DNA from: Sphaerisporangium perillae
GTDB taxonomy: Bacteria > Actinomycetota > Actinomycetes > Streptosporangiales > Streptosporangiaceae
Direction of reading: 5' to 3'
Assembly (NCBI RefSeq): GCF_023276435.1
Contig: NZ_JALLPO010000058.1
Span: 1 to 46,444, forward strand
Length of the DNA: 46,444 nucleotides
Part shown: positions 8,363 through 16,912 of the stretch, piece after piece
Layout of the letters: each line of letters opens with the position of its first letter
Numbering within the stretch: the first letter of the stretch is position 1
The notes under the pieces: generated by a model
Database searches by the model: none
What the model was told of the DNA's origin: nothing
The model's input: the letters and a program-made list of their open reading frames with translations, nothing else
Made by a program: the position numbers and the translations under genes

Positions 8363-8794
8363 GTGTCTACCATCGTGTCACAGCGGAATACGGACGTGCC
8401 TGAACGGCTCCCTCGTAGGGCCGAATCATCCGGACGGAGTACCAGATCGGTGGACGAGTCGCCCCTCGCAGCCGGCGAGCTCCGGGTCCGCGAGCACCTG
8501 GCCAACGAGCGTACCTACCTCGCCTGGCTGCGGACGTGCCTGGCCATGATCGCCTTCGGTCTGGGAGCGGCGAAGTTCGGCTCAGAGAACGAGGCCTACG
8601 CGCTGGCCGCGGGCGGCGTGCTCGTGTGCGCGGCGGTCGCCGTCTTCGGCTACGCCACCGTCCGCTACCGCGCATTGAACCGGGAGATCACGCAGGGCCG
8701 CGTCACCATGGTGGCCGGCACTCGTAGGGTGATCGCCGCGGCCATGGTCCTCGTTCTCGCGGCCTTGGTCGCACTGGTGCTGCTCATCCGCTGA
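8363..8794 (+). CDS. DUF202 (YidH-type) membrane protein
   Basis: 143 residues from a GTG. The motif REHLANERTYLAWLRTCLAMIAFGLGAAKF (about residues 43-72) is the DUF202 hallmark, followed by two more hydrophobic segments (about 78-98 and 120-142). The first 40 residues are polar and cytoplasmic. Function of the family is not established. It shares a short divergent promoter region with the molybdenum enzyme, but joint function is not shown by the sequence. Confidence 0.85.
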   Translation: MSTIVSQRNTDVPERLPRRAESSGRSTRSVDESPLAAGELRVREHLANERTYLAWLRTCLAMIAFGLGAAKFGSENEAYALAAGGVLVCAAVAVFGYATVRYRALNREITQGRVTMVAGTRRVIAAAMVLVLAALVALVLLIR

Positions 8795-9290
8795 CACGTC
8801 ATTCCAAGGACCAGGAGACTCCGGTGTCGTCCTGACACCCCGGACCAGAGATCAGAAGCGCCTGAATCCACGGCAATGGCCTGTGCCGCCGCCCGCTCGT
8901 CCGGCCACGCGCATCGTGTGCACGCTCATGCCTGTGCCTCCACTGCCGAGTCATGCGGGGGAACGCGGAAGACATCCGCGGAATCGACGCCACGGCCCGT
9001 CAACCAGACGCGCGGCAGACAGGCGTCGCGGACTACGGCCCCTGCCGCTCACCACCGACCCCGGCAGGAGGAAGCCGTCTGGGGACTCAGTGTGGAAATC
9101 TCCACGAAACGTGTCAAGGCCATGCCCCGTACGTTTCCGACCTCGAGGACCTGATGGCCCGGATCGAGCGACACGAACAGAAAGAGTTCAACCTCCAGCA
9201 GCACGATGACTGCGACCATCAGCCTGCCGTACTCGACACCGCCGCATAACCCCCCGAAGGATTTACAGCGCGGACCACTAGTGGCCGGCA
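8795..9290. other. Mostly non-coding; one weak small ORF at 8953-9249 (+)
   Basis: The only candidate is a 98-codon plus frame whose last third (DLEDLMARIERHEQKEFNLQQHDDCDHQPAVLD) looks protein-like, acidic and His-rich. The first part is not protein-like and no ribosome site precedes its ATG. It could be the 3' end of a decayed gene, possibly a hemerythrin-like one. I do not call it a gene. Confidence 0.25.
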
Positions 9291-10360
9291 TACGCAGATC
9301 CTGCAGGCATGCTGTCCGGGCTGTCGCCGAAGCCGTCGTCGTCGGCCAGAGGGTCGGTCTGCGACGCCGTCGTCGATGAGCCGTGGCCGGCTGAGGCCTG
9401 CTCGCTGTGCTTGGGCGGACGGCCTCGCGGCCGGGTCGTAGGAGCCGTGATGCCCAGCCGGCCAGGCCGCCGTTGGTCTCGATCGTCTCCAGCACCGCCC
9501 GGCCGGTCTCATGCCGGCGCCGCACCGCCGTCCAGGGGTTCGGCGCATTCCGGGCGGCCAGGTCGGCCTCCTTGGCCGTGCTCAGCAGGTCGCCGAGCAC
9601 CGCCAGCATGCGCTCATTGCGCTGACGCTGCTCTCGGATGGTCTCCAGCAGCTCGCGGGCCTTGTTGTGCATGACGTTCATCCGCTTGCACAGCATCGTC
9701 ACCAGGTCATCGCGGGCCCGCACGCGCCTGGTGCAGCAGGCACGCCTCCAGCACGATCCGCTTGGCCTCGCCGTAGTCGCGCATCTCGGCGGCGTCCAGC
9801 GCCCGCGCCTCGGCCGCGAAATGGGCAATCTTGGAAGCGGGCACCCCCTTGAGCCAGGCGTCGCTGGCCCCGGCCACGCCATCCAGCCAGGCCAGATGGT
9901 CCAACTGCAGGCGCAGCTTGGTCACCGTGGCCCGCGGCGCGCTCTTCTTGGCCCGGTCATGCCCGCTGCGGCCGGTAGCCGGACCACCTCCAGCATCGCC
10001 AGCAGGCGCGCGTGGTCATCGAGGCCAGGGTGAAGATGGCGCCGTTGACCTCCGCACGCACCTGAGAGGCCAGGTCATCCAGCGTGGAGAACGCCGGGAA
10101 CTCACAGCTGTTCTTGGCCAGATCCTCCAGCGCCACGTTGATCAGATCGGCCGGGTGGTCCTTGGTCTTGGCCGCCTGCCGGATCGCCTGCTCGGCCAGC
10201 TTGCGCGCAGCGGCCTGATCGCCGTCCAGCTCCAGCCGGGACCGCACCAGCGCCTTGTGATTGCGTCCCGTCCGCTCAGCCACCCCCGCCATGCCGACCT
10301 GCTCGGGCAGGCCCAGTTCGTTCCGTACAAGCCACACCACCAGCGACAACATCGCTGTCG
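9290..10360 (-). pseudogene. Degenerate Tn3-family (DUF4158-type) transposase
   Basis: Three minus-strand frames join into one transposase-like protein. 10352-9957 encodes LVVWLVRNELGLPEQV and AALRK-like helices with DLASQVRAEVNGAIF. A second frame continues ARLLAMLEVVRLP. 9925-9707 encodes TKLRLQLDHLAWLDGV and PASKIAHFAAEARALD. The frame around 9720-9500 encodes ARDDLVTMLCKRMNVMH and ARELLETIREQRQRNERMLAVLGDLL. This RARDELxTMxCKRM region is characteristic of the N-terminal part of Tn3-type transposases. There are at least two frameshifts, the catalytic C-terminal domain is absent and no terminal inverted repeats were found, so it is a dead remnant. Confidence 0.65.
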
Positions 10361-10438
10361 GTCATCTCCCGCGCCCGGTCCATCGGCGGGGCGGCAGCAG
10401 GGGCCCGGCGGCGGCGGTGCCGATGGGGCTTCTCACTT

Positions 10439-11080
10439 CTACTCATCCGAGGACACCAATCCTGAGCGGTAGGCATGGATCGCGGCTTGGACACGAGTGC
10501 GCACGCCGATCTTAGACAGGACACGGGACACGTGGATCTTGACCGTGCCTGCGGCGATGCGCAACTCCCCGGCGATCTCGGCGTTGGACCGGCCCAACGC
10601 GACCAGGCGGAGGACCTCCGTTTCCCGGACCGTCAGTTCCAGAGCACGGCCCCGCACCGGTGGGGTGGCAAAGCGGCGTACGAGCCTGCGGGTGACCTGC
10701 GGGTCGATCAGTCCCTGACCTCGGTGAGCCGCGCGTATCGCTGCCAGATAGAGGTCAGGGTCGCCGTCCTTGAGCAGGAAGCCCACGGCGCCCGCTTCGA
10801 GTGCCCCGAAGAGGTATTCGTCGGTGTCGAACGTGGTCAGCGCGATGATCGCCCTATCCGGCGCCCGAGCCGTCAGCCGCTGGATCGCCGTGATCCCGTC
10901 CGTGCCCGGCATCCGCAGGTCGGTGAGGATCACGTCCGGCTGGTGCTCGCGCGCCATGCTGATCAGCTCGGCCCCGTCGCGCGCGGCGCCGAGAAAAGCG
11001 ATGTCGGGCTCATGGCTCAACAACTGCCGCAGGCCCTCGCGGGCGAGATGCTGGTCGTCGGCGATCAGCAGCCGGATCAC
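10439..11080 (-). CDS. NarL/LuxR-family response regulator
   Basis: 213 residues. The receiver domain (1-120) has the acidic pair D8-D9, phospho-acceptor D54 in ILTDLRMPG, the conserved Thr in ALTTFD and Lys in FLLKDGD. A LuxR-type helix-turn-helix (about 148-210) has LTVRETEVLRLVALGRSNAEIA and AAGTVKIHVSRVLSKIGVRTR. It is the DNA-binding partner of the adjacent kinase. Its ATG overlaps the kinase stop by 4 bases (ATGA), so the pair is translated together. Targets are unknown. The secreted peptidase immediately upstream on the same strand is an obvious candidate. Confidence 0.93.
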   Translation of the reverse strand: MIRLLIADDQHLAREGLRQLLSHEPDIAFLGAARDGAELISMAREHQPDVILTDLRMPGTDGITAIQRLTARAPDRAIIALTTFDTDEYLFGALEAGAVGFLLKDGDPDLYLAAIRAAHRGQGLIDPQVTRRLVRRFATPPVRGRALELTVRETEVLRLVALGRSNAEIAGELRIAAGTVKIHVSRVLSKIGVRTRVQAAIHAYRSGLVSSDE

Positions 11081-12393
11081 GGCACCACCTGCCGGACCGG
11101 ATGACTGTACGCGTAGGACATCGTGGAAGGGCCTGGCTCTGCACCGCCGGCCGTCACCGCCGATCTGTGCTCATCACGCGCATGCGGGGGGAGCCCGGGC
11201 AGGCTGGCGCGCACCTGCCAACCGTTCCTGCCGCGCGGGCCGATGTGGCAGTGCCCCCCGAGCGCCGCCACACGCTCGCATATGCCCGCCAGGCCCCGCC
11301 CACCGCTGGGCCCACCGTTCAGGACGCGGTCGTCCCCTGGTTCGCGGCGGGCCGCCGACCGGGGCGGGCCCGGGTCGTCGATGGTGACGACGACCCGGCT
11401 GCTCACCGCACGAACCGTTACCGAGGCCACCGCGGCCGTGGAGTGCCGCGCCACATTGGTCAGCGCCTCCTGCACGATCCGGTAAGCGCAGGCCGCTGTC
11501 TCGGGGTGCACGGTGCTTTCAAGGCGGGGGGCGACCTCCAGGGCGACGGCCAGTTCCGGCCCGCCGCTGCGTTCCACCAGTGCGGGCAGGTCGGCGAGGC
11601 CTCTGCTGTGAGCGTGGTCCTCGCGGTCCGATCGCACCAAGGTAGCGAGCAGTGCCCGGATCTCGGCCAGCGCCTCGGCCGACAGCCCGGCGATCCCGGC
11701 CAGCGCGTGGTCGGCCTCGCAGGCGTGACCGGCCAGCGCCCGGCGGGCGCCGACCGCCTGGAGCCTGATCGCGCTGAGGTGATGCCCGACGACGTCATGA
11801 ACCTCCCGGGCGATTCGCGCAGCCTCCTGCGAGCGTGCCTGCTCCTCCCGTGCACGCCGCAGCCGCGCGGCCTGCACGGCGCGGTCGGCCCGCAGTCGCA
11901 GCGCGTACCCGACGGCGACCGGCGCCGCGCCGGCCGCCGCGTAGACGGATACGGTGGCGAGGTCCGGCACGGACATGCCCCCGAGGCCTGCCGCCACCGC
12001 CCAGACGACCGAGCCGACCAGGAGCACCGAGCGCAGCCGGTGGCGGTGGTAGGCCGCTGAGGCAACGATCAGGCCCAGTACCCAGATCCCGGCGTCGCGC
12101 TCCAGCGCGAGGCCGAGCGCCAGCATCACCATCGCGGACGCGACCACTGCCGTCAGCGGCAGCCGCCTGCGCAGCGCCAGCGGCGCGCAGGCGGCCAGGA
12201 TCGGCGCCGCCCACGCCGCCGCCGCGCCCACATCGGTGATTTCGGCAGGCTGACCGCGCCACCATCCGTCCAGTGCCGAGACTGTCAGCGCGATGATCGC
12301 CACGGCGCAGGCTAACAGGGCGTCGCGGCCCATGAGCGGCATACGTCGCCAGACGCCGGTCAGAAAGGGGCGGAAAGTCGCTGGTCGTCTCAC
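11077..12393 (-). CDS. Sensor histidine kinase (HisKA_3, DesK/NarX type)
   Basis: 438 residues. The first ~170 residues carry about five hydrophobic segments and no large extracellular domain, suggesting sensing within the membrane. The phospho-acceptor His is in AREVHDVVGHHLSAIRLQA. The HATPase domain has the N-box RIVQEALTNVARHS and the G-box GGRGLAGICERVAALGG. The C-terminal ~40 residues are polar and unusual. It phosphorylates the overlapping downstream response regulator. It is only 10 bases downstream of the peptidase gene, so all three may be one transcript. Confidence 0.92.
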   Translation of the reverse strand: MRRPATFRPFLTGVWRRMPLMGRDALLACAVAIIALTVSALDGWWRGQPAEITDVGAAAAWAAPILAACAPLALRRRLPLTAVVASAMVMLALGLALERDAGIWVLGLIVASAAYHRHRLRSVLLVGSVVWAVAAGLGGMSVPDLATVSVYAAAGAAPVAVGYALRLRADRAVQAARLRRAREEQARSQEAARIAREVHDVVGHHLSAIRLQAVGARRALAGHACEADHALAGIAGLSAEALAEIRALLATLVRSDREDHAHSRGLADLPALVERSGGPELAVALEVAPRLESTVHPETAACAYRIVQEALTNVARHSTAAVASVTVRAVSSRVVVTIDDPGPPRSAARREPGDDRVLNGGPSGGRGLAGICERVAALGGHCHIGPRGRNGWQVRASLPGLPPHARDEHRSAVTAGGAEPGPSTMSYAYSHPVRQVVP

Positions 12394-12403
12394 GCGACCA
12401 GTA

Positions 12404-13852
12404 TCACGCCGGCCAGGCGGGGCACGTGGTGCCGGGTGCGGGCACCTTGCCGTCGATCAGGTACCGGTCCACGTAGCCGATCACGCAGGGGTCTCCGGCG
12501 TTCAGGTACCGGCCGTGGCCGATGTCGTCGTACTTGACCGTGACCGAGCCGGGAACCTGGTCGGTGATGGCGCGGACAGAGGGGTACTCGTAGACCGGGC
12601 CGACGCCGAGCAGCGGCGGAAGCTTGCGGGCCGGCAGTGGTGCCGGCGGGTTGGGGGCCTTGGCCGCCCACGGCGAGCAGGCGAGCCAGGCGTTCTCCCG
12701 CATGCCGGAGAAGTTCGGCGATACCTTGACCGAGCGCCGCACCGCCGCACGGTAGGCACGGTAGCCGTCGTAGCGGAACCCGTCGGCGCAGTTCACCGCG
12801 AGCATGGCGGTCACCCTCGGCGGCAGGCCGCGGCCCTGCGGGTCGAAACCGGACGCGTCGCCCTTGGCGGCGCTCGCGATGGCCTTGGCCAACGCGGGCC
12901 AGTCCGCCGTGCTGTCGATCAGGCCGTAGGCCAAGGACTTCAGATCGTCACCGTCGTAGCGGCGCTCACCGGCGGCCGCGGCACCGGGCAGGGGGCGACG
13001 CTCGGCCCGCCGCACGACGGCCTGCCAGGTCTTCTCCACGCCGATCCCGCGCAGCGCGCAGTCGGAGGAGCCGGCGCACCAACGGACGAACCGCTTAAAC
13101 CCCGCCTCCAGACCCTCATATTGCAGTCGCTCCGACTCCGCGAGCGGGTCCACGTGGTCGGGCACGCTGTCTACGGCCATCGCGCGCAGCCGCTGCGGGA
13201 ACAGCCGCGCGTAGGAGGCCCCAAGCACGCCGCCGTAGGAGTTACCGAAGAAGGAGATCTTCTCCTCACCCAGGGCGGCGCGGATGGCGTCCATGTCACG
13301 CGCCTGTGTGGCCGAGTCCAAGTGGGCGAACAACTCGGGCACGGCGTCCCGGCAGGGAGCGATCCCGGCGGCGTTCGCCTCGAGTGCCTGGTCGTACTCA
13401 CGTCTGTTGTCCGGCGTGGCGAACGCGGGACCGGCCGCGCAGGACGCCAGCGGGATGTGCTCACCGCTCACCCCGCCGCGCGGGTTCCACGTGACGACGT
13501 TCATCCGGGTACGCAGACCGGCGAAGTGGGGCAGCGCCCGCGACAACTCCTGAACGCCGGCACCACCGGGACCTCCAGGGCTGAACAGGACGGCGCCGGC
13601 CGCCGCGCCGGCCGCCGGCGCCCTGCCCACGGTGAGGGTGATCGTCTTCCCGTCGGGCTTCGACCAGTCGATGGGAACGGCCAGCTTGGCGCACTGCAGC
13701 TCGGCCGAGATCTTCCCCTCGCATGCCGACCATGTCAGGGGCGGCGCCGGTGCCCCGCTGGCGGAGGCGGAGGCGGCGGCGGCGGCTGGAGCATACGCTC
13801 CCAGCGCCACCACCAGGGGCAAGGCAAGCAAGACCGATCGGGGCCAGGTCAT
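12404..13852 (-). CDS. Secreted alpha/beta-hydrolase peptidase, tripeptidyl-aminopeptidase-like
   Basis: 482 residues from ATG 13852, with GGAGG 5 bases upstream; a TTG five codons earlier is not needed. A signal peptide (MTWPRSVLLALPLVVALGAYAPAAAAA) directs export. The hydrolase fold shows the oxyanion segment SPGGPGGAG near residue 90, the nucleophile Ser in GNSYGG near residue 207, and the catalytic His in YDDIGHGRY near residue 440 within a TAP-like C-terminal domain. Paired cysteines (CEG...LQC, CADGF, CS, CVIG, CPAW) suggest disulfides. Members release N-terminal tripeptides or degrade extracellular peptides. It lies directly upstream of the two-component system on the same strand. Confidence 0.87.
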   Translation of the reverse strand: MTWPRSVLLALPLVVALGAYAPAAAAASASASGAPAPPLTWSACEGKISAELQCAKLAVPIDWSKPDGKTITLTVGRAPAAGAAAGAVLFSPGGPGGAGVQELSRALPHFAGLRTRMNVVTWNPRGGVSGEHIPLASCAAGPAFATPDNRREYDQALEANAAGIAPCRDAVPELFAHLDSATQARDMDAIRAALGEEKISFFGNSYGGVLGASYARLFPQRLRAMAVDSVPDHVDPLAESERLQYEGLEAGFKRFVRWCAGSSDCALRGIGVEKTWQAVVRRAERRPLPGAAAAGERRYDGDDLKSLAYGLIDSTADWPALAKAIASAAKGDASGFDPQGRGLPPRVTAMLAVNCADGFRYDGYRAYRAAVRRSVKVSPNFSGMRENAWLACSPWAAKAPNPPAPLPARKLPPLLGVGPVYEYPSVRAITDQVPGSVTVKYDDIGHGRYLNAGDPCVIGYVDRYLIDGKVPAPGTTCPAWPA

Positions 13853-14538
13853 CGAATCCTCCGACAAGATGGGCGGCGAGCGCCGCAGACGACCTCACAG
13901 ACTAGGTACGCGAATCTCCCGCCACATCTGCCACAAGACATACATGCGACCCGCCACGCCGACGCCGACAGCTTCGCCGCCATCCTGGCGCGAGCGAGAT
14001 CAAGATGGAGTGCTACGCCGCGAACTGGAGACCGCACCCGTGATCCGCACGGTCAAGCGGGTGGGCACCTTCCTATCCTGAAACTCAGCCTCACCCGGCC
14101 AATGCCTCGCCGACACGATCATCGCCTCCCGCGCAGTCCGGCCACTGTCCGTCTGCGGCGACATCTCAGATGGCGGCTGGTGGGGCCATCCTTACCGACA
14201 GGCCGACAACGCTGCTCCCCCTGCTGGACCTCGTCACGGACCTGTACGACGCCCGGGGTCGCAGCCGCGAGCTCCAGCCGCTCGACCTGTCACACGACGA
14301 GCGCCATCGCGGCTGCTCGTAGTGCGCGCTGAGCCACCTCGCCCCGGCACCGGGTGAGATCCAGGGCGCGAGCGCGTCGACCAGTGTGACCGAGCGATCG
14401 CCGGGTCGAGTGGCACATCGACAGGTTGCGTGCCAGATCGACGGCTTAGTGGTGCCCAATGTTCGACTCCGCGCCCTCCCAAGGCAAACCGCGATCTCTA
14501 GGTTCCTCTTGCTGCCGATCAAGCTAAGGGAGACCGAT
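13853..14538. other. About 690 bases without an assignable gene
   Basis: Holds the 5' side of the peptidase gene and the promoter region of the ABC operon. Two protein-like scraps occur on the plus strand: ELETAPVIRTVKRVGTFLS, ending near 14081, and LLPLLDLVTDLYDARGRSRE leading to a stop near 14322. Neither has a start or a recognised family, and they are probably relics. AAGGGAG at 14526-14532 is the ribosome site of the next gene. Confidence 0.4.
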
Positions 14539-15534
14539 ATGCACAGGAGCCCGGCAGTCCGGGGTCGCGGGATCACGAAGTCCTTCGGTGATGTGGTCGC
14601 ACTTGACGGCGTCGACCTCGACGTGGCGAGCGGGCAGGTCCACGGCCTGGTCGGCCCGAACGGCGCGGGCAAGACGACGCTCCTTGGTCTGCTGTTGGGC
14701 CTGGCGGTCGCGGACAGCGGCCGCCTCGAGATCCTGGATACGCCGGTCGGGCGGACGCTCGCCGTACCCGACGGCGTCGCGGGCTTCGTGGACGGACCCG
14801 GGCTCTATCCCTCGCTCACCGCTCGGCAGAACCTCTCGGCCCTGGCCTCACTGCGCCGATACGACGCCGGGCGCACCGCCGACGTCGACGACGTGCTGGA
14901 GCAGGTCGGGCTCACCGACGTCGCCGACGACCGTGTCCGGGGTTTCTCGCTGGGGATGCGCCAGCGGCTCGGGCTGGCCGCCGCGCTGCTCACCAAGCCG
15001 CGACTGCTCGTCCTCGACGAGCCGCGACTGCTCGTCCTCGACGAGCCGGCCAACGGCCTGGACCCCGCCGGCAAGCACCACGTGCACCGCGTCATCACCG
15101 GACTCGCCGCGGACGGGACCGCGGTGGTCCTCTCCAGCCACCGGATGGACGACCTCGCCGCGCTGTGCTCCGAGGTCACCATCCTCGCCACCGGACGGGT
15201 CGTCTTCTCCGGGCCGGTGAGCAAGCTCGCCGCCGAGAGCGGCGAGCTCGACTATCGGCTGCTCACCTCCGACCCGGCGGCCGCCCACCGGCTGGCGTCA
15301 GAGACTCCCGGGCTCCGCGTCGTGCCCGGCCGCGACCCCGGTCAACGGCCGGACGCCGACGTCGTCGTCCGCGGGCCGGTGCCGGCCCTCGACGAGCTGG
15401 TCGTGCGGCTCGTGCGAGACGGCGTAGCGCTCCGAGAGCTGGGGCCCGTGGTGGCGCCGCTCGAGGCCGCGTTCTTGGCCCTGACCGGGACCGGCACCGT
15501 GCCCGCGCAGGCCGACCAGGAGGACCAGCGATGA
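14539..15534 (+). CDS. ABC exporter ATPase with duplicated Walker B segment
   Basis: 331 residues from ATG 14539, preceded by AAGGGAG. Walker A is GPNGAGKTT (near residue 41) and the signature is FSLGMRQRLGLAAALL. The Walker B strand PRLLVLDE occurs twice in tandem (residues about 154-161 and 162-169), before the usual PANGLDP D-loop. The switch His is in LSSHRMDD. The rest matches drug or bacitracin-type exporter ATPases (CcmA-like) with a C-terminal dimer region. It pairs with the next gene's permease and is joined to it by a duplicated ATGA junction. Whether the 8-residue insertion leaves ATPase activity is open, since the second copy restores the normal Walker B to D-loop spacing. Confidence 0.9.
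   Translation: MHRSPAVRGRGITKSFGDVVALDGVDLDVASGQVHGLVGPNGAGKTTLLGLLLGLAVADSGRLEILDTPVGRTLAVPDGVAGFVDGPGLYPSLTARQNLSALASLRRYDAGRTADVDDVLEQVGLTDVADDRVRGFSLGMRQRLGLAAALLTKPRLLVLDEPRLLVLDEPANGLDPAGKHHVHRVITGLAADGTAVVLSSHRMDDLAALCSEVTILATGRVVFSGPVSKLAAESGELDYRLLTSDPAAAHRLASETPGLRVVPGRDPGQRPDADVVVRGPVPALDELVVRLVRDGVALRELGPVVAPLEAAFLALTGTGTVPAQADQEDQR
14998..15045 (+). repeat. 24-bp perfect tandem duplication inside the Walker B codons
   Basis: Two identical, directly adjacent 24-base units (14998-15021 and 15022-15045) encode PRLLVLDE twice and keep the reading frame. The size and perfect identity indicate a recent slippage or unequal-exchange event. Confidence 0.95.
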
Positions 15535-15559
15535 CCGACCAGGAGGACCTGCGATGACC
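15514..15559 (+). repeat. 23-bp tandem duplication of the ATPase/permease junction, creating an 8-codon mini-ORF
   Basis: Units 15514-15536 and 15537-15559 differ at one base of 23. Each carries AGGAGG and ATGA. The first ATGA (15531) ends the ATPase and opens MTDQEDLR, which stops at the second ATGA where the permease starts (15554). The coupling signal has thus been copied, leaving a tiny ORF between the two genes. Confidence 0.9.
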
Positions 15560-16909
15560 GCGACCGTCACCCAACCCCGGGCCGGCGCCCGGCCGGCGCC
15601 CGTGCTGCACGGCTACCGGTTCGAGTTGGCCAAGCTGCTCTCCCAGTGGCGGATCCGCCTGCTGCTCGTGGCCTGCTGGATCGCCCCGGCGGCCTTCGTG
15701 GCCGTGGTGAGCCTGCAGAGCTCGCTACCCACCGACACGGTCTTCGGCCGCTGGATGAACGCGACCGGCTGGGCGGGGTCGCTGGTCGTGCTGGACTTCT
15801 CGTGCAGCTGGGCACTCCCGCTGCTGACGGCGCTGGTCGCCGGCGACGTCTTCGCGGCCGAGGACCGGCTGGGCACCTGGCGCCATCTCCTCGTGGCGGT
15901 GCGCTCCCCGCGACGGATCTTCGTGGCGAAGACCCTTGCCAGCCTCACCGTGATCCTGCTGCTCGTGGCCGGACTGACCGCATCGGGCATCGCCGGCGGC
16001 CTGGCCGCGGTCGGCAACCAGCCGCTCGCCGGCCTGGACGGCCATCTCCTCGCCCCGGCGGACGCGGCCGGCACGGTCCTGCTCGCGTGGGCCTGCGTGC
16101 TGGCGCCGACGCTGGCGTTCGCCGCGGTCGGCCTCCTCGGCTCGGTGGCCCTGGGCCGCTCCCCGATGGGGCTGCTGATGCCCGCGCTCCTCGCCTTCGC
16201 GCTGCAGCTCGCGCAGCTGCTCCCGCTGCCGGTGGCCGTGCAGCTGGCCCTGCCGAGCCACGCCTTCCTCGCCTGGCGCGGGCTTTTCACCAGCCCGGCA
16301 CAGGCGGGCCCCCTCCTCATCGGCCTCGCGGTGAGCCTGGCGTGGGCGGTCACCGCCACCGCGTTGGCCTACCGCCTGTTCCTGCGCCGCGACTTCACCG
16401 ACCTGGCATACGACGGGTCGGGCCGGCGCGTCCTCGTGGCGGGGGCGGTGCCGCTGGCCGGCCTGGTCGCCCTCACCGTCGGCGTGATCGCCGTCGCGAC
16501 CCCGGCCACGGGCTCGGGGATCGAGAAGGGGAAGCTGCAGGACTCGCTCGCCACGGCGTACGCCCACCTCTACCGGCTGCAGACGCGGGAGCTCCACCGC
16601 CCCGACGTCACCGAGGCCCAGCTGCAGGCCACCGCGTCCTGCGACAAGGGCGGCTCCCGGGTCCTGGACCAGGGACCGGGCAACGACTGGCGGTGTGTCG
16701 TGTCCTGGCACCTCCCCGGCGCGACCGCCGTGGGCACCGCCATCTACCAGCTCGACGTCACCGCAGACGGGCGGTACGTCGCCGACGGAGACGGACCGAA
16801 GGAGGTCAACGGCTACTTCCAGGTGCGCACCCCGACCGGGGACGCTCCCAACCCCCTGTGGCAGTTCGACGGGAACGTCGACCTGCTCACAAGCACCCCG
16901 AAGGAATGA
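15554..16909 (+). CDS. ABC-2 type permease with C-terminal extracytoplasmic domain
   Basis: 451 residues. About six membrane segments lie within residues 35-320, starting after FELAKLLSQWRIRLLL and including a cytoplasmic loop with AEDRLGTWRHLLVAVRSPRRIFVAK, as in ABC-2 exporters. After the last segment (near 310-330) come about 120 soluble residues with two cysteines (SCDKG, WRCVV) and a beta-rich pattern (AIYQLDVTADGRYVAD), predicted to face outward. This extra domain is not usual for short ABC-2 permeases. Start at ATG 15554 is fixed by AGGAGG and overlap with the mini-ORF. It should form an exporter with the preceding ATPase. Confidence 0.85.
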   Translation: MTATVTQPRAGARPAPVLHGYRFELAKLLSQWRIRLLLVACWIAPAAFVAVVSLQSSLPTDTVFGRWMNATGWAGSLVVLDFSCSWALPLLTALVAGDVFAAEDRLGTWRHLLVAVRSPRRIFVAKTLASLTVILLLVAGLTASGIAGGLAAVGNQPLAGLDGHLLAPADAAGTVLLAWACVLAPTLAFAAVGLLGSVALGRSPMGLLMPALLAFALQLAQLLPLPVAVQLALPSHAFLAWRGLFTSPAQAGPLLIGLAVSLAWAVTATALAYRLFLRRDFTDLAYDGSGRRVLVAGAVPLAGLVALTVGVIAVATPATGSGIEKGKLQDSLATAYAHLYRLQTRELHRPDVTEAQLQATASCDKGGSRVLDQGPGNDWRCVVSWHLPGATAVGTAIYQLDVTADGRYVADGDGPKEVNGYFQVRTPTGDAPNPLWQFDGNVDLLTSTPKE

Positions 16910-16912
16910 TTC

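Noticed and set aside
10439..12393. DesKR or VraSR naming of the two-component pair
   Set aside because: Motifs fix only the NarL/HisKA_3 class; nothing in sequence or context supports a specific ortholog.
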